DNA of 64,000 nucleotides from Vibrio penaeicida (GTDB lineage: Bacteria; Pseudomonadota; Gammaproteobacteria; Enterobacterales; Vibrionaceae). Below the pieces are notes generated by a model, which did not search any database, was not told where the DNA came from, and saw nothing but the letters and a program-made list of their open reading frames with translations. Position numbers and translations under genes: made by a program. The number at the start of each line of letters is the position of its first letter. The stretch's first letter is position 1. The DNA is taken from positions 3,596,001 through 3,660,000 of the forward strand of contig NZ_AP025144.1 of assembly GCF_019977755.1 (NCBI RefSeq). The letters run 5' to 3'. Shown piece by piece: positions 9,813 to 20,241 of the stretch.

Positions 9813-10209
9813 TAATTGTTAAAATCACTTTTAATTTTGAATGTGTAGGTTTGTTCCGAACATATCCAAGCGCTGACTTATCTTTCAGTAATCGCTCTAT
9901 CAATTCTTCTTCCGTTTTCATCACCAAAGGGGCACGAACTCGACCGGAAAATTTCAGTTTTGCCCAATGTGCGTTCACTTGGCTCAACGACAAATCACTG
10001 ATCTCTTCATAGAACATTTCCCTTACATCTCCGCTACGTTCCAATATCGTGAGCCTACGATTTTTCATCCCTCTATTTCGACCAAGGTACAATCCCGAAA
10101 TCTGCTCTTTGGTAACGCCTTCTAGGTCACTTTGAATGCCCACTACAATGTATATATCCGCAACCGAATAAGGGCTTATCAGCAACAAAATTAAAGTAAT
10201 TAATCTCAT
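9799..10209 (-). CDS. Small PstS-like periplasmic protein
   Basis: 136 residues. A signal peptide is evident (MRLITLILLLISPYSVA, cleavage near residue 17). The rest resembles one lobe of phosphate-type substrate-binding proteins: VTKEQISGLYLGR, a glycine/arginine turn, an F-x-E-x stretch, a tryptophan-containing segment (NAHWAKLKFSGR), and a closing SALGYV. It is far shorter than PstS (about 340), so it is a single-lobe or truncated binding protein. It sits 8 bases after the porin gene and overlaps the cyclase gene by 14 bases, so the three are probably co-transcribed and translationally coupled. A role as periplasmic modulator of the cyclase is inferred from position only. Confidence 0.7.
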   Translation of the reverse strand: MRLITLILLLISPYSVADIYIVVGIQSDLEGVTKEQISGLYLGRNRGMKNRRLTILERSGDVREMFYEEISDLSLSQVNAHWAKLKFSGRVRAPLVMKTEEELIERLLKDKSALGYVRNKPTHSKLKVILTINDDE

Positions 10210-10217
10210 TTGACCAC

Positions 10218-11468
10218 CTAGAAGATAAAACTGGCTGAAAGTGAATATACCTGTACCCTAGTATCAGGTTTTGCGTGCAACAATTGTGTTGCCCAGAGTC
10301 CGTGCCCCGTATCTTCAATATGTACCAAATCAACTTGTGCCTTAAGGCTAACGTGCTCAGTAACATCCCAACGTGTACCAAAAGACCAAGTAGACTGGTC
10401 GATTAAAGTCGCATTGATTGATGTAATTGCTCCTTGCTGCAATTGCGCTATTTGTGGATCAGGTAAAATGCTCCAATCGTACTTAGCTTCTAATTTTTCA
10501 ACTTCAGGGTTAAACCAAGAGTGACTCATAAAAGGTGTAATCGAATAGAACCGCCGACCAAGACTGATATATCCCCCCTGACCTTGAGGCAACAATGCAT
10601 TATCGGCTTTTACCTTTACAAGCTCACTCAGCAAATGCCAACTTCCATCATTGTATTCAACCCCAATTTGACCATACCGAACCACGGCTCCAGAAAGATT
10701 CATTGTTTCGCTATAATAATTGGCTTCATCGCTAATAGATCCCAACCCCGAACTGCCAATTTTGTCTAAACCACCTTTTAAGTCATCTAGCTGTGGAGGA
10801 AGATCTGAATCAACCCGTAACTGCGCGTAAGAAGCACGTGCTCGCCACACGTCCCAATTCGCAACTAAGCTCAAGGAAAGCGCACTGTTGCTATAGAATC
10901 GGTTAGGTTCATAGCCCTCATGTAAATCGGTTGTCGCCTGTGTTGAACCGTATTGGAAAGCAGAAGAAAAACTGACATCGTCGACATAGAAACGATAGGT
11001 GAAATCGATTCCATCAATATTTTGCAAAGGGATCCAGCTGTATATTTCTTGAGGTAGTCTCACCCAGAGATGGCCGAAATCTACACGGCGGGTTTCTGCG
11101 AACCAAAATACGTTGTACCCCAATCGACCAACACGAATGTCGAAATCAGACGTTGGGCGATATGCTAAGAAGGCAAGCTCTAAGCCATCCAGCAACTCAT
11201 CCCCCGCCCTCTCTGCGATAACATACTGAGCAGTCACATCCCATTCAAAATTGATGTTGTAGTTTATCTGAGCACCGATTTTGGAATCAGGTAGAAATGA
11301 TCCATCACTATCGGGGTCGGCTTTTTGCGTAAGGTCACGCATATAGCCAAAGCTGTCGCTGGTGTCGTAGCTGTAGCCAACGTTACCAAATCCTGAAAAA
11401 TCCCAGTCTTCAGCAAGAACCGAAGAAGAAAGCAATGCGAATAGTAAACTTATCCCTGTTAACCTCAT
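10218..11468 (-). CDS. Outer-membrane porin-like beta-barrel protein
   Basis: 416 residues. A signal peptide (MRLTGISLLFALLSSSVLA) precedes EDWDFSGFGNVGYS. The body is a series of amphipathic strands rich in Y, W and D, with the typical aromatic C-terminus of outer-membrane barrels (SLSASFIF ending in Phe). The pattern recalls OprO/OprP-type or general porins, without a clear substrate. It is the first gene of the cassette with the PstS-like protein (8-base gap) and the diguanylate cyclase. No Pho box was seen in the 75 bases before its start, so phosphate control is not supported. Confidence 0.75.
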   Translation of the reverse strand: MRLTGISLLFALLSSSVLAEDWDFSGFGNVGYSYDTSDSFGYMRDLTQKADPDSDGSFLPDSKIGAQINYNINFEWDVTAQYVIAERAGDELLDGLELAFLAYRPTSDFDIRVGRLGYNVFWFAETRRVDFGHLWVRLPQEIYSWIPLQNIDGIDFTYRFYVDDVSFSSAFQYGSTQATTDLHEGYEPNRFYSNSALSLSLVANWDVWRARASYAQLRVDSDLPPQLDDLKGGLDKIGSSGLGSISDEANYYSETMNLSGAVVRYGQIGVEYNDGSWHLLSELVKVKADNALLPQGQGGYISLGRRFYSITPFMSHSWFNPEVEKLEAKYDWSILPDPQIAQLQQGAITSINATLIDQSTWSFGTRWDVTEHVSLKAQVDLVHIEDTGHGLWATQLLHAKPDTRVQVYSLSASFIF

Positions 11469-11543
11469 ACACCCATCTCATAGTATTAATTTTGGCTCAA
11501 CTGCATGAGTCACCACTAATATGAGTGTAGAACAGTGATTGAG

Positions 11544-11924
11544 TTATCGCTCAAAGATTACGGTAGCAACCGCGTAATGACGTTCGTCAGAAATAGAAAG
11601 ATGGATGTGGGTCACACCAGCGCTCGTTGCGTATGCTAGCGCTTGATTATGAAGAGAAAGTACAGGTTTTCCGTTGGCGTCATTAGAGACAACAAAATCA
11701 TGAAAGGTCACTCCCTTCGCAATTCCTGTACCCAATGCTTTTGACGCCGCTTCTTTTGCGGCAAAACGCTTAGCGAGAAAGCGAGATTGCTGTTTCGTGG
11801 CATGAAACGTGACTAACTCAAGCTCTGTTAGAATGCGTTTCGCAAATGCTTCTCCAAGTTTAGATAAGGATTTTTCGAAGCGATCTATTTCCGCTATATC
11901 CGTTCCTAATCCAACGATGGCCAT
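11544..11924 (-). CDS. acpS: Holo-[acyl-carrier-protein] synthase AcpS
   Basis: 126 residues, the normal length. AcpS transfers 4'-phosphopantetheine from CoA to acyl carrier protein. The signature is intact: [14 protein letters not shown] at the N-terminus with the metal-binding aspartate, [15 protein letters not shown] carrying the catalytic glutamate and lysines, and a C-terminal [14 protein letters not shown] strand. It is the last gene of the lepA-lepB-rnc-era-recO-pdxJ-acpS block, 77 bases after pdxJ, with a hairpin in the gap. Confidence 0.97.
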   Translation of the reverse strand: MAIVGLGTDIAEIDRFEKSLSKLGEAFAKRILTELELVTFHATKQQSRFLAKRFAAKEAASKALGTGIAKGVTFHDFVVSNDANGKPVLSLHNQALAYATSAGVTHIHLSISDERHYAVATVIFER

Positions 11925-11960
11925 AAATTCTCCGCTTAAAAATTAATGCGAAATAACAAA

Positions 11961-11985
11961 CAGCCACTGCTGAATACAGTGGCTG
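11961..11985 (-). terminator. Hairpin between pdxJ and acpS
   Basis: A 9-bp stem (CAGCCACTG with CAGTGGCTG) and 7-base loop, followed on the minus strand by a weak T-rich stretch. It may attenuate pdxJ transcripts before acpS. Confidence 0.5.
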
Positions 11986-12001
11986 ACGTTATGAATGGAA
12001 A

Positions 12002-12733
12002 TTAACGACGAGCTTCAAGCATAACCGCTTTCATATCAGCAACTGCTTTATGCAAACCATCAAAGACCGCACGTCCCATGATGGAATGACCGATATTAAG
12101 TTCATACACTTCTGGTAATGCCGCAATAGGCGCAACGTTGTGGTACGTCAAGCCATGCCCTGCGTTGACTTTAATACCAATGCTGTCGGCATAGCTTGCA
12201 CCAGCAGCGATCTTTTTCAGCTCGTTGGTTTGCTCGCATTCCGTCGTCGCATCGGCATAATGACCAGTGTGAAGCTCAATGTAAGGTGCACCACATGCTT
12301 TTGATGCATCAATTTGCTCACGATCAGCGTCAATGAATAAAGACACTTTAATGCCCGCTTCCGTCAATTTTTGCGTCGCGGCTTTTACTTTTTCCAGCTG
12401 GCCGACCACGTCTAAACCGCCTTCCGTTGTCAGCTCTTCGCGTTTTTCAGGCACTAGGCAAACGTATTCAGGTTTCGTTTGCAACGCAATTTCGACCATT
12501 TCATCTGTTACCGCCATTTCCAAATTCATTCTGGTTTGCAGCGTTTCACGTAGAATCCTAACATCACGATCTACAATATGACGGCGATCTTCACGAAGGT
12601 GAATGGTAATGCCATCGGCACCAGCACGTTCTGCAATTTCTGCTGCGTGCACTGGATCTGGATATTTGGTTCCACGTGCATTACGCAAAGTGGCGATATG
12701 ATCAATGTTTACCCCGAGTAGAATTGAGCTCAT
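12002..12733 (-). CDS. pdxJ: Pyridoxine 5'-phosphate synthase PdxJ
   Basis: 243 residues, as in E. coli. PdxJ condenses 1-deoxyxylulose 5-phosphate with 3-amino-2-oxopropyl phosphate to form pyridoxine 5'-phosphate. Landmarks of the TIM barrel are present: [17 protein letters not shown] at the N-terminus, [12 protein letters not shown] with the catalytic residues, [35 protein letters not shown] and the phosphate-binding NAGHGL and LNIGHSI. Its start codon overlaps the recO stop by four bases (ATGA arrangement), indicating coupling. Confidence 0.98.
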   Translation of the reverse strand: MSSILLGVNIDHIATLRNARGTKYPDPVHAAEIAERAGADGITIHLREDRRHIVDRDVRILRETLQTRMNLEMAVTDEMVEIALQTKPEYVCLVPEKREELTTEGGLDVVGQLEKVKAATQKLTEAGIKVSLFIDADREQIDASKACGAPYIELHTGHYADATTECEQTNELKKIAAGASYADSIGIKVNAGHGLTYHNVAPIAALPEVYELNIGHSIMGRAVFDGLHKAVADMKAVMLEARR

Positions 12734-13458
12734 TTTTCAATACTCCGTGCTCCGGGAAAGCCTGTTCTTGGGAGAAACAGTTCCCTACTTTTTAGTGGTT
12801 TGCCGCCAAGATAAGGCTTTAGTGCTACACGTGTAAAGCGTTTTGCTGCTTTAAGTTGTTCTTTGGTTGTAAAGCGCCGCTCACTAATTGCAATTAACTC
12901 ATTTCCCATGAATGTCAGATTGTCTCGCCTCACACTGGCAATGAAACCTTTTTGCTCTCGATAACGGTAAGTCATTTCTGGCTCGACCATTTCCCCAGTT
13001 CCCGCGCAATGCATAAAATCTACGCCGTAGCCTAAGGATGACAGCAAAGCGAGCTCAAATCGCCGCAATGCTGGCTCGGGGTTATCGGCTTGCGCAAGTT
13101 CGGTCAAAGCGAGTAAATAGTCGTGGAATAATGCAGGGTAGGGCGTTTCGCTTTCCAATACTCGCCCAATCAACTCATTCACATACATCGCAGAATAGAG
13201 ATGTATACCTGAAAGAGGAAGCCCAAGGCTGATAGGCTCGGCTTGGCGCAATGTTCGCATACTTCCTTTGCCCGACCACTTCATCAAAAGTGGCGTAAAC
13301 GGCTGTAATGCACCTTTTAGGTTGGAACGTTTGCTTCTCGCGCCTTTTGCCATAACCGACATTCGACCATGCTCTTCACTGAACACATCCAAAATCAGGC
13401 TGGTTTCACTGTATGGTCGACGATGCAAAACAAAACACCGCTGTAACCCATCAGACAT
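12730..13458 (-). CDS. recO: DNA repair protein RecO
   Basis: 242 residues. RecO works with RecR to load RecA on SSB-coated single-stranded DNA. An N-terminal OB fold ([36 protein letters not shown]) is followed by the helical RecO_C region, which lacks a full four-cysteine zinc site, as in enterobacterial and Vibrio RecO. The start [12 protein letters not shown] at 13458 fits family length; the frame extends 25 codons upstream without similarity. A terminator separates it from era, so recO-pdxJ may have its own promoter. Confidence 0.95.
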   Translation of the reverse strand: MSDGLQRCFVLHRRPYSETSLILDVFSEEHGRMSVMAKGARSKRSNLKGALQPFTPLLMKWSGKGSMRTLRQAEPISLGLPLSGIHLYSAMYVNELIGRVLESETPYPALFHDYLLALTELAQADNPEPALRRFELALLSSLGYGVDFMHCAGTGEMVEPEMTYRYREQKGFIASVRRDNLTFMGNELIAISERRFTTKEQLKAAKRFTRVALKPYLGGKPLKSRELFLPRTGFPGARSIEK

Positions 13459-13557
13459 ACACGACTCTCTTAAGTAACCTTGAACTGTATTAATTAACCT
13501 TGGACAAATATTGTGCGTTATATCAGCAAACATAAAGCTCGTATAGCAGGCACAAAA

Positions 13558-13578
13558 AAGGGAGTATTACACTCCCTT
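13558..13578 (-). terminator. Rho-independent terminator after era
   Basis: AAGGGAGT / ACTCCCTT stem with a 5-base loop, followed on the minus strand by a run of six T. It lies 21 bases past the era stop codon. Confidence 0.85.
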
Positions 13579-13599
13579 CTAACTTACACCAATTTCGCT

Positions 13600-14565
13600 C
13601 TAAAGGTCATCAATGTAACCGAGGCTTCGGAGAGCACGCTCATCATCAGCCCAACCAGATTTCACTTTCACCCACGTTTCTAGGTAAACCTTACGCTCAA
13701 AAAGCTCTTCCATATCAAGGCGGGCTTCTCGACCAATGGTTTTGATTTTCTCGCCACCTTTCCCGATTACCATTTTTTTCTGACCAGTGCGTTCAACTAA
13801 GATCAGCGCATTGATGTGGAAACCATCGGTTTCAGGGTTGTAATCAAATCGCTCGATCTCAACAGTTACCGAGTAAGGCAATTCTTCACCAGTGAAACGC
13901 ATGAGTTTCTCACGGACAATTTCCGACGCCATAAAGCGTTGAGAGCGGTCGGTGACGTATTCTTCTGGGAAATGGTGTGTCGCTTTTGGCAAATGCTCTC
14001 GCACATGCTTACGCAGCACATCAATGTTTTTGTCGTGTTTCGCCGAAATAGGTACGACGTCCACAAAGTCCATTTTTTCCGACAAAGACTGCATATGAAG
14101 CATCACTTCGTTGCGATCTTTTACGTTATCAACTTTATTCACGCACAACACAACTGGGAAGTTTGACTTGCTGAGCTTGGTAAACACCATCTCATCATCA
14201 TTCGTCCAGTGCGTACCATCAACCAAAAAGAATACCAGATTAACATCGCTCAACGAGCTGTTAGCTGCTCGGTTCATCAACCTGTTAATTGCACGTTTTT
14301 CTTCAATATGAAGCCCTGGCGTATCAACAAAAATGGCTTGATAGTCACCTTCCGTATCCACACCCATGATGCGATGGCGCGTCGTTTGCGGCTTACGAGA
14401 GGTAATAGAAATCTTCTGTCCCAACAATTGGTTGAGCAATGTTGATTTGCCCACATTTGGGCGACCAACAATCGCGATAAACCCGCAATGTTGGTTTTCA
14501 GCCGACGATTCCTGCTTCTCAGATTCGAAATACGCGTCCAAATCAAATTCTTTTTCATCAGACAT
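13600..14565 (-). CDS. era: GTPase Era
   Basis: 321 residues (E. coli 301; there is an N-terminal acidic extension of about 20). Era is a GTPase that binds the 3' end of 16S rRNA during 30S assembly. G1 [12 protein letters not shown]2 around TTRHRIMG, G3 DTPGLH, G4 NKVD and G5 SAK are all present, followed by the C-terminal KH domain with [13 protein letters not shown]. It overlaps rnc by 8 bases, the standard rnc-era arrangement in which RNase III cleaves its own operon mRNA. Confidence 0.98.
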   Translation of the reverse strand: MSDEKEFDLDAYFESEKQESSAENQHCGFIAIVGRPNVGKSTLLNQLLGQKISITSRKPQTTRHRIMGVDTEGDYQAIFVDTPGLHIEEKRAINRLMNRAANSSLSDVNLVFFLVDGTHWTNDDEMVFTKLSKSNFPVVLCVNKVDNVKDRNEVMLHMQSLSEKMDFVDVVPISAKHDKNIDVLRKHVREHLPKATHHFPEEYVTDRSQRFMASEIVREKLMRFTGEELPYSVTVEIERFDYNPETDGFHINALILVERTGQKKMVIGKGGEKIKTIGREARLDMEELFERKVYLETWVKVKSGWADDERALRSLGYIDDL

Positions 14566-15235
14566 TGGTGAGTAATCCTAATGCTAATTCAGCCGCTGCT
14601 TGCTCCGCTTTGCGTCGACTTGTACCTTTGCCGATAACAGGCTCATCCAGTCCTGCAATTTCACACGCCACCGTAAATTCTTGGTTGTGTGCTTCACCTT
14701 TAATTTTAGTCACAGAATACGCAGGGAGAGGTTTTCTTCTCCCCTGTAGGAATTCTTGCAACCGTGTTTTAGGATCTTTTTGCGAGACACCAGGCTGAAT
14801 GGCGACCAACCTTGAGTGGTACCAGCTCAGAACAACCTTGCGAACCATCTCGAGATCACTGTCAAGGTAAACCGCGCCAATGATGGCTTCTACGGCATCT
14901 GCAAGAATGGAGTCTCGACGGAATCCGCCACTTTTCAGCTCACCTGGACCTAATTTTAAGTACTCTCCCAAGTCGAATTCACGACCTAGTTCAGCAAGGG
15001 TATTGCCACGAACTAATGTTGCACGCATGCGGCTCATATCACCTTCGTTCACTTTCGGGAAGCGGTGATACAAATCATCAGCAATGACAAAACTTAAAAT
15101 TGAATCGCCCAGAAATTCAAGACGCTCATTATGTTTACCATTGGCGCTACGATGGGTCAGCGCCAAATGGATCAGCCCAGCATCATTAAATTGATAGCCG
15201 AGCTGTTTTTCTAATTTACTGATAGGAGTATTCAT
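14558..15235 (-). CDS. rnc: Ribonuclease III
   Basis: 225 residues. It cleaves double-stranded RNA in rRNA and mRNA processing. The catalytic domain carries the RNase III signature [18 protein letters not shown] (about residues 37-54), and a double-stranded RNA-binding domain (about 155-224) ends the protein. The start [13 protein letters not shown] at 15235 is chosen over a codon 24 bases upstream because it fits the family and follows AGGAGT-like bases. It lies 10 bases after lepB and overlaps era. Confidence 0.97.
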   Translation of the reverse strand: MNTPISKLEKQLGYQFNDAGLIHLALTHRSANGKHNERLEFLGDSILSFVIADDLYHRFPKVNEGDMSRMRATLVRGNTLAELGREFDLGEYLKLGPGELKSGGFRRDSILADAVEAIIGAVYLDSDLEMVRKVVLSWYHSRLVAIQPGVSQKDPKTRLQEFLQGRRKPLPAYSVTKIKGEAHNQEFTVACEIAGLDEPVIGKGTSRRKAEQAAAELALGLLTNV

Positions 15236-15245
15236 ACTCTCTCTA

Positions 15246-16151
15246 TTAATGTATGCCACCGATGCGGTTAAACCTCACACCAGTTGGAATCCAAGACGGC
15301 AAGGCGCTGTCTTGATCTCGTTCAAATTCAAAGCTAATCCAAATTCCGACCGCTTTGCCTACTAAATTGCCTTCAGGGACAAACCCCCAAAAACGGCTGT
15401 CAGCACTATTATCACGATTATCGCCCATAACAAAATACTGACCTTGTGGTACTACCCACTCACGAACACCTGGACGTGGCTGGTAAGCTCTCACGTCATC
15501 GCGAGTTAATGGATGTACCAAAATTTGGTGAGTTTCTTCACCCAATTTCTCATCAATCTGAATCATCGGAATACCGATTCGTTCATCTTGAAAAATACTT
15601 TCTGTCACATTAGAGGTTTCAATCGCATTACAACTGGCTTCCCCTTGACGCTGCACGCACAGTTCTTTCTTTTCACTGTAACGAACCACATCACCCGGCA
15701 GACCGACTACACGTTTGATGTAATCAATACCTGGATTAGGCGGGAATTTAAATACCACAATGTCACCGCGCTCAGGTTTACCTGTTTCAACCAATTGAGT
15801 GCGCCATACAGGATCTTTCAGTCCGTAAGCGTATTTTTCAACCAAAATGAAATCACCCACGAGTAACGTCGGCATCATTGAACCTGATGGGATTTGAAAC
15901 GGTTCATAAATAAAAGAACGCAGAACCAAAACAAAGGCAATCACAGGGAAGATAGAGACACTGTTTTCTACCCACCAAGGTTGGGCAGCCACTTTCGCTT
16001 GTAAAGATGCATCAAGGCCTTCGTTAGTCTGACCTTCAATCGCACCCAGTTTTTCTTGACGCTTTTTTGCCAAGACCAGCTTTTCAAGCGCCCATACAAT
16101 GCCTGTCACTAATGTAACCATCACAAGTATGAGTGAAAATGTATTTGCCAT
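15246..16151 (-). CDS. lepB: Signal peptidase I
   Basis: 301 residues. LepB is the inner-membrane leader peptidase that removes signal peptides. Two N-terminal membrane segments (about 3-22 and 62-80) flank a cytoplasmic loop. The catalytic serine is in PSGSMMPTL and the general-base lysine in [12 protein letters not shown]; the [11 protein letters not shown] box follows. It is downstream of lepA, with a hairpin in the 95-base gap, and 10 bases before rnc. Confidence 0.97.
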   Translation of the reverse strand: MANTFSLILVMVTLVTGIVWALEKLVLAKKRQEKLGAIEGQTNEGLDASLQAKVAAQPWWVENSVSIFPVIAFVLVLRSFIYEPFQIPSGSMMPTLLVGDFILVEKYAYGLKDPVWRTQLVETGKPERGDIVVFKFPPNPGIDYIKRVVGLPGDVVRYSEKKELCVQRQGEASCNAIETSNVTESIFQDERIGIPMIQIDEKLGEETHQILVHPLTRDDVRAYQPRPGVREWVVPQGQYFVMGDNRDNSADSRFWGFVPEGNLVGKAVGIWISFEFERDQDSALPSWIPTGVRFNRIGGIH

Positions 16152-16179
16152 TTACTTCCCTTCGTATTCTCTAGTGAAA

Positions 16180-16207
16180 AAGAAGAAAGGGTATCCGATA
16201 CCCTTTC
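16180..16207 (-). terminator. Hairpin between lepA and lepB
   Basis: Stem AGAAAGGGTATC with GATACCCTTTCT, followed on the minus strand by a pyrimidine-rich TTCTTTTTC stretch. It probably reduces read-through from lepA into lepB. Confidence 0.65.
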
Positions 16208-16246
16208 TGCCTAAGTCTTTGTTTGAGTGTAAAAGTACGAAAAAGT

Positions 16247-18040
16247 TTAATCTTTTCCTACATGAAGAATGGCAAGGAATGCTTCTTGTGGAAGTTCCAC
16301 GTTACCAATTTGCTTCATGCGTTTCTTACCTTCTTTCTGCTTCTTCAGAAGTTTCTTCTTACGGCTCACGTCACCACCGTAACATTTTGCGATAACGTTC
16401 TTACGAAGCTGCTTCACTGTTGATCGCGCGATGATATGGTTACCAATCGCTGCCTGAATAGCGATATCAAACATTTGACGAGGAATGAATTCTTTCATTT
16501 TCTCTACAAGCTGACGACCACGTGTCTGCGAATGAGCCTGATGCGTGATCATTGCCAATGCATCCACTTTGTCACCATTCAGAAGAACGTCAACACGTAC
16601 CATGTTCGATGGTTCAAAGCGTTGGAAGTTGTAATCAAGTGAAGCATAACCACGAGAGGTTGATTTGAGACGGTCGAAGAAATCAAGTACCACTTCTGCC
16701 ATCGGAATATCGTAAGTTACCGCGACTTGATTACCGTGGTAAACCATATCTACCTGAGTACCACGCTTTTCAACACACAGTGTAATCACGTTACCCAAGT
16801 AGTCTGCCGGAACCAAAATGTTACAGCGCGCGATTGGCTCACGAATTTCTTCGATATCATTGATCGCTGGCAACTTAGCCGGGCTATCAACATAAAGCAT
16901 CGTTTTATCCGTCTTTTCGACTTCATAAACTACTGTCGGTGCGGTCGTGATCAGATCCAGATCGTATTCACGCTCTAAACGTTCCTGAATGATTTCCATG
17001 TGCAGCATGCCAAGGAAACCACAACGGAAGCCGAAACCTAATGCTGCGGAGTTTTCTGGTTCGTAGAACAAGGAAGCATCGTTTAGGCTCAGTTTTCCTA
17101 ACGCATCACGGAAGTTTTCGTAGTCGTCTGACGATACTGGGAATAAGCCCGCGTAAACCTGAGGCTTAACTTTCTTAAAGCCAGGAAGTGCGACTTCAGA
17201 GCCATGCTTTGACAATGTTAGCGTATCACCTACAGGAGCGCCCAGAATGTCTTTAATGCCACAAACAACCCAACCTACTTCACCCGTTCTAAGAACATCC
17301 GTGTCGACTTGTTTTGGTGTAAAGATACCTAGACGATCTACACCCCAAATCTGCCCTGTGCTCATTACTTTGATTTTATCATTTTTCTTGAGCTCGCCGT
17401 TTTTAATACGAACCAAAGAAACGACACCAAGGTAGTTATCAAACCAAGAATCGATGATAAGAGCTTGCAGTGGCGCGTCTGGATCACCTTCTGGTGCAGG
17501 GATTGACGCGACAATGTTTTCTAGAACATCGTCAACACCAATACCCGTTTTGGCGCTACAGCGTGTCGCTTCCATAGCGTCAATGCCGACGATTTCTTCA
17601 ATTTCTTCAGACACACGTTCTGGATCCGCTGCAGGAAGGTCAATCTTATTCAAGATTGGCACTACTTCCAAATCCATCTCTATGGCTGTGTAACAGTTTG
17701 CTAGGGTCTGAGCTTCTACGCCCTGCCCGGCATCGACTACCAATAGCGCACCTTCACAAGCGGCTAATGAACGGGAAACTTCGTAGGCAAAATCTACGTG
17801 TCCTGGAGTATCGATGAAATTAAGTTGGTAGGTTTCACCATCATTTGCGGTGTAGTTTAGCGTCACACTTTGAGATTTGATGGTGATGCCACGCTCTCGC
17901 TCTAAATCCATGGAATCAAGAACCTGAGCTTCCATCTCACGATCACTGAGTCCACCACAAACTTGGATTAAGCGGTCTGAAAGGGTCGACTTACCGTGGT
18001 CGATATGGGCGATTATCGAAAAATTACGAATGTGCTTCAT
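16247..18040 (-). CDS. lepA: Elongation factor 4 (LepA)
   Basis: 597 residues, near the E. coli length (599). LepA is a ribosomal translocase-like GTPase that acts in translation initiation and ribosome assembly. G1 [14 protein letters not shown]3 DTPGHVDF, G4 NKID, EF-G-like domains II, III and V, and the LepA-specific C-terminal domain ([20 protein letters not shown]) are present. It is the first gene of the lepA-lepB-rnc-era block. Confidence 0.98.
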   Translation of the reverse strand: MKHIRNFSIIAHIDHGKSTLSDRLIQVCGGLSDREMEAQVLDSMDLERERGITIKSQSVTLNYTANDGETYQLNFIDTPGHVDFAYEVSRSLAACEGALLVVDAGQGVEAQTLANCYTAIEMDLEVVPILNKIDLPAADPERVSEEIEEIVGIDAMEATRCSAKTGIGVDDVLENIVASIPAPEGDPDAPLQALIIDSWFDNYLGVVSLVRIKNGELKKNDKIKVMSTGQIWGVDRLGIFTPKQVDTDVLRTGEVGWVVCGIKDILGAPVGDTLTLSKHGSEVALPGFKKVKPQVYAGLFPVSSDDYENFRDALGKLSLNDASLFYEPENSAALGFGFRCGFLGMLHMEIIQERLEREYDLDLITTAPTVVYEVEKTDKTMLYVDSPAKLPAINDIEEIREPIARCNILVPADYLGNVITLCVEKRGTQVDMVYHGNQVAVTYDIPMAEVVLDFFDRLKSTSRGYASLDYNFQRFEPSNMVRVDVLLNGDKVDALAMITHQAHSQTRGRQLVEKMKEFIPRQMFDIAIQAAIGNHIIARSTVKQLRKNVIAKCYGGDVSRKKKLLKKQKEGKKRMKQIGNVELPQEAFLAILHVGKD

Positions 18041-18132
18041 AGGTTGGTGTGACTAAACTCTTACAAAAATGGATAGGAGAAATACCGTTCATTTGTTGGT
18101 ATTTCGATCAAGTTGGCAGATTCTACCCAATT

Positions 18133-18636
18133 TCAGGGCTTGTCGCTATCAGGAAATGTAGCAATTCCTGTCAAAGGACTCCCTAGCACGCGAATTAGGG
18201 ACACTTTATCCTCAGATTCTCGCTCTAGTTTCCCGGTCCAATACTTAGCGCAAAGGGTTCCTACCCATGCAAACAACACTGATGCTGCTATGACCGCCAG
18301 TTCACCAGAACCTAGCATTGGTTGAAGCCAGAAATGCCCCAAGAGTGCCCCTAAAAACAAAAATGCGATGGGAGACAAATAAATTAAAGCAGCCGACTGC
18401 AACAACTGCTTTTCTGGCAAACCGATCTCCACAACTTGCCCTGGAGTCAAAGATTGCTTTGACTCTAAATACCAAGCGTGTGCTTTATTGCCAAAGGCTT
18501 TTGATACGACACCAGTGCCGCAGCTTTTTTGAGATGAACAGCTAGAGCAACTGGTTTGTTGCTCACAGCTTAATTGGATTCGGAATCCAGACTTGGAAGG
18601 GTTACTTGCGACCACCGTCGCTAGTGCCGTCATCAT
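18133..18636 (-). CDS. rseC: SoxR-reducing / sigma-E regulatory protein RseC
   Basis: 167 residues. RseC is an inner-membrane protein of the rpoE operon, implicated in SoxR reduction (Rsx/Rnf partner). An N-terminal cysteine cluster (CEQQTSCSSCSSQKSCG, about residues 24-40) precedes two membrane segments (about 82-100 and 105-125). It starts 6 bases after the rseB stop codon, giving the classic rpoE-rseA-rseB-rseC order. Confidence 0.93.
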   Translation of the reverse strand: MMTALATVVASNPSKSGFRIQLSCEQQTSCSSCSSQKSCGTGVVSKAFGNKAHAWYLESKQSLTPGQVVEIGLPEKQLLQSAALIYLSPIAFLFLGALLGHFWLQPMLGSGELAVIAASVLFAWVGTLCAKYWTGKLERESEDKVSLIRVLGSPLTGIATFPDSDKP

Positions 18637-18642
18637 AATGTG

Positions 18643-19602
18643 TTACTGGGTTTTGTTAGCCGTCATGGTGACTGATTGTGCCACACGTTTGGCCGTTGAG
18701 GGAGGAATATCACCGACGACCGAAACCTCTACGTTACCGCTTACAAAACTATGTAGAGTACGGCGACCTTGGCGAACCAGTTGCCCTTTCAAAGAAAGAT
18801 CATCTTTTTCAGACACATAAACAGAAAAGCTAAAAAGACCATCGTTAAACATCTGGCTTTCAACCACTTTATTGGTCATCCCCATTCTGTATCGATTCAT
18901 TGGGTTCGCTTTAAACCCATTGGGAACCCAGCCCACTTGCCAGAACGAACTTTTTGCTTCACTTTCAGGCAAAGAAATAGCGTCAGGTAATTGAGCTTCA
19001 CCTAACCTTGAAAGCAGATCAAAAATCTTATCGTTTACTGCGTAGGAAATGGTGCGATATTGTTCTAAAACTTCGCCATCACGATCAACTAAATCGGCAC
19101 GAAGAGGAAGGTGAGTGCGTTCATCGACCCAAAGAACATAAGAGTATCTTTGACCATCTTTCGGGACGATACGAATGACTTGGCAAGGCGTCCCAGCTTC
19201 ACGCGCTCGACCCAGCTTGACAAAATCATAGTGATCTTCCAGTACCGTTACATTGGTATTGATCAATGGGATCAACGGCGCAACCATTTCTCCAGATTCG
19301 ATTGAAAATGGATCCACTCCCGGTTCAAAGTAACTTATTTCGTTATCTCGTCGAATAACCTCACGAGAAGGACCACTAAGGTATACCAAGCGAGCAAATT
19401 GCTTATCATCTCGGCGACCATGTCGGTATAGGAGGGGCTCAATACTGTTTTTCTTTATTTGAATATAAGACAGCTCATAGCTCAATTGCTGGCTTGCTTC
19501 GTTCATTTGATGCAACAACGCCTCAGCAGAGATCTCCTCTGCAGAGGCGGCGTGTACATTCAAACTGAACAGTGCCAACACACTGATCAGGATTTTTTTC
19601 AT
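18643..19602 (-). CDS. rseB: Sigma-E regulator RseB (periplasmic)
   Basis: 319 residues. RseB binds the periplasmic part of RseA and shields it from DegS, releasing on lipoprotein/LPS signals. A signal peptide (MKKILISVLALFSLNVHAASA) precedes an N-terminal LolA-like fold (about 25-210) and a C-terminal MucB/RseB domain (about 220-310). Its start codon overlaps the rseA stop by four bases (ATGA), implying coupled translation of the two partners. Confidence 0.96.
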   Translation of the reverse strand: MKKILISVLALFSLNVHAASAEEISAEALLHQMNEASQQLSYELSYIQIKKNSIEPLLYRHGRRDDKQFARLVYLSGPSREVIRRDNEISYFEPGVDPFSIESGEMVAPLIPLINTNVTVLEDHYDFVKLGRAREAGTPCQVIRIVPKDGQRYSYVLWVDERTHLPLRADLVDRDGEVLEQYRTISYAVNDKIFDLLSRLGEAQLPDAISLPESEAKSSFWQVGWVPNGFKANPMNRYRMGMTNKVVESQMFNDGLFSFSVYVSEKDDLSLKGQLVRQGRRTLHSFVSGNVEVSVVGDIPPSTAKRVAQSVTMTANKTQ

Positions 19603-20216
19603 TCTAGATCCGATTTAGTAGGGTGCGCGGCTTCTTTATCCATAACGGCACTATTTAGGCGCAATTGCATACTGTAATCTTGAAGCAAAGCGTTCACACG
19701 CTTACGTTGCTCCATCAACTGTGCTTCATTAGAGGAAGGCGTAATCGGCTCTTGTGCCAAGCTCACTGGCTCTGCACTACCAATTACTGGAATAGTTTGC
19801 AGTACTGGTAGTTCATTTTCTGACTGTACACCGCTTTGACCGTTGTATTGCTGCACACCGAGAATCACAACCAGTGAAACACAGGCAGCCATGGCAACTT
19901 GACCAAATTGAGTCATCCAACCTGGCATACTTACACGTGCAACCTCAGGAGTCGGCTGTGACTCAATAGCAGGGGTAACAACATGATCCGGTACGTGCAT
20001 TGGAGAATGAGCCGGTTCCTTGTCTAACGCCAATGCAACACTGTTTGCAATATCCCAATCAGCGCGTTTTGGATCTTCCCCCCTCATTACATCACCAATT
20101 AAGTGATAGTTCTGCCAAGACTTCAGACCTTCTGCATCGTGCTCCAGTTCTGAAATCAGAGCCTGATCCACGCTTTCTCCATCCATGAGTGCTGAAAGTT
20201 GTTCTTTGTCAGCCAT
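19599..20216 (-). CDS. rseA: Anti-sigma-E factor RseA
   Basis: 205 residues. RseA is a single-pass inner-membrane anti-sigma factor that holds RpoE. The N-terminal cytoplasmic domain (about 1-75) begins MADKEQLSALMDGE, typical for the family. One membrane segment is at about 104-122 (VAMAACVSLVVILGV). The periplasmic tail ends in the region bound by RseB. The start at 20216 is preferred over one four codons upstream because of family agreement. It lies 25 bases after rpoE. Confidence 0.95.
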   Translation of the reverse strand: MADKEQLSALMDGESVDQALISELEHDAEGLKSWQNYHLIGDVMRGEDPKRADWDIANSVALALDKEPAHSPMHVPDHVVTPAIESQPTPEVARVSMPGWMTQFGQVAMAACVSLVVILGVQQYNGQSGVQSENELPVLQTIPVIGSAEPVSLAQEPITPSSNEAQLMEQRKRVNALLQDYSMQLRLNSAVMDKEAAHPTKSDLE

Positions 20217-20241
20217 TATTTTCACCATTTAACTCATTGGT

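Noticed and set aside
11469..11543. Search for a Pho box before the porin / PstS-like cassette
   Set aside because: No pair of CTGTCAT-like repeats was found, so phosphate control of the cassette is not claimed.
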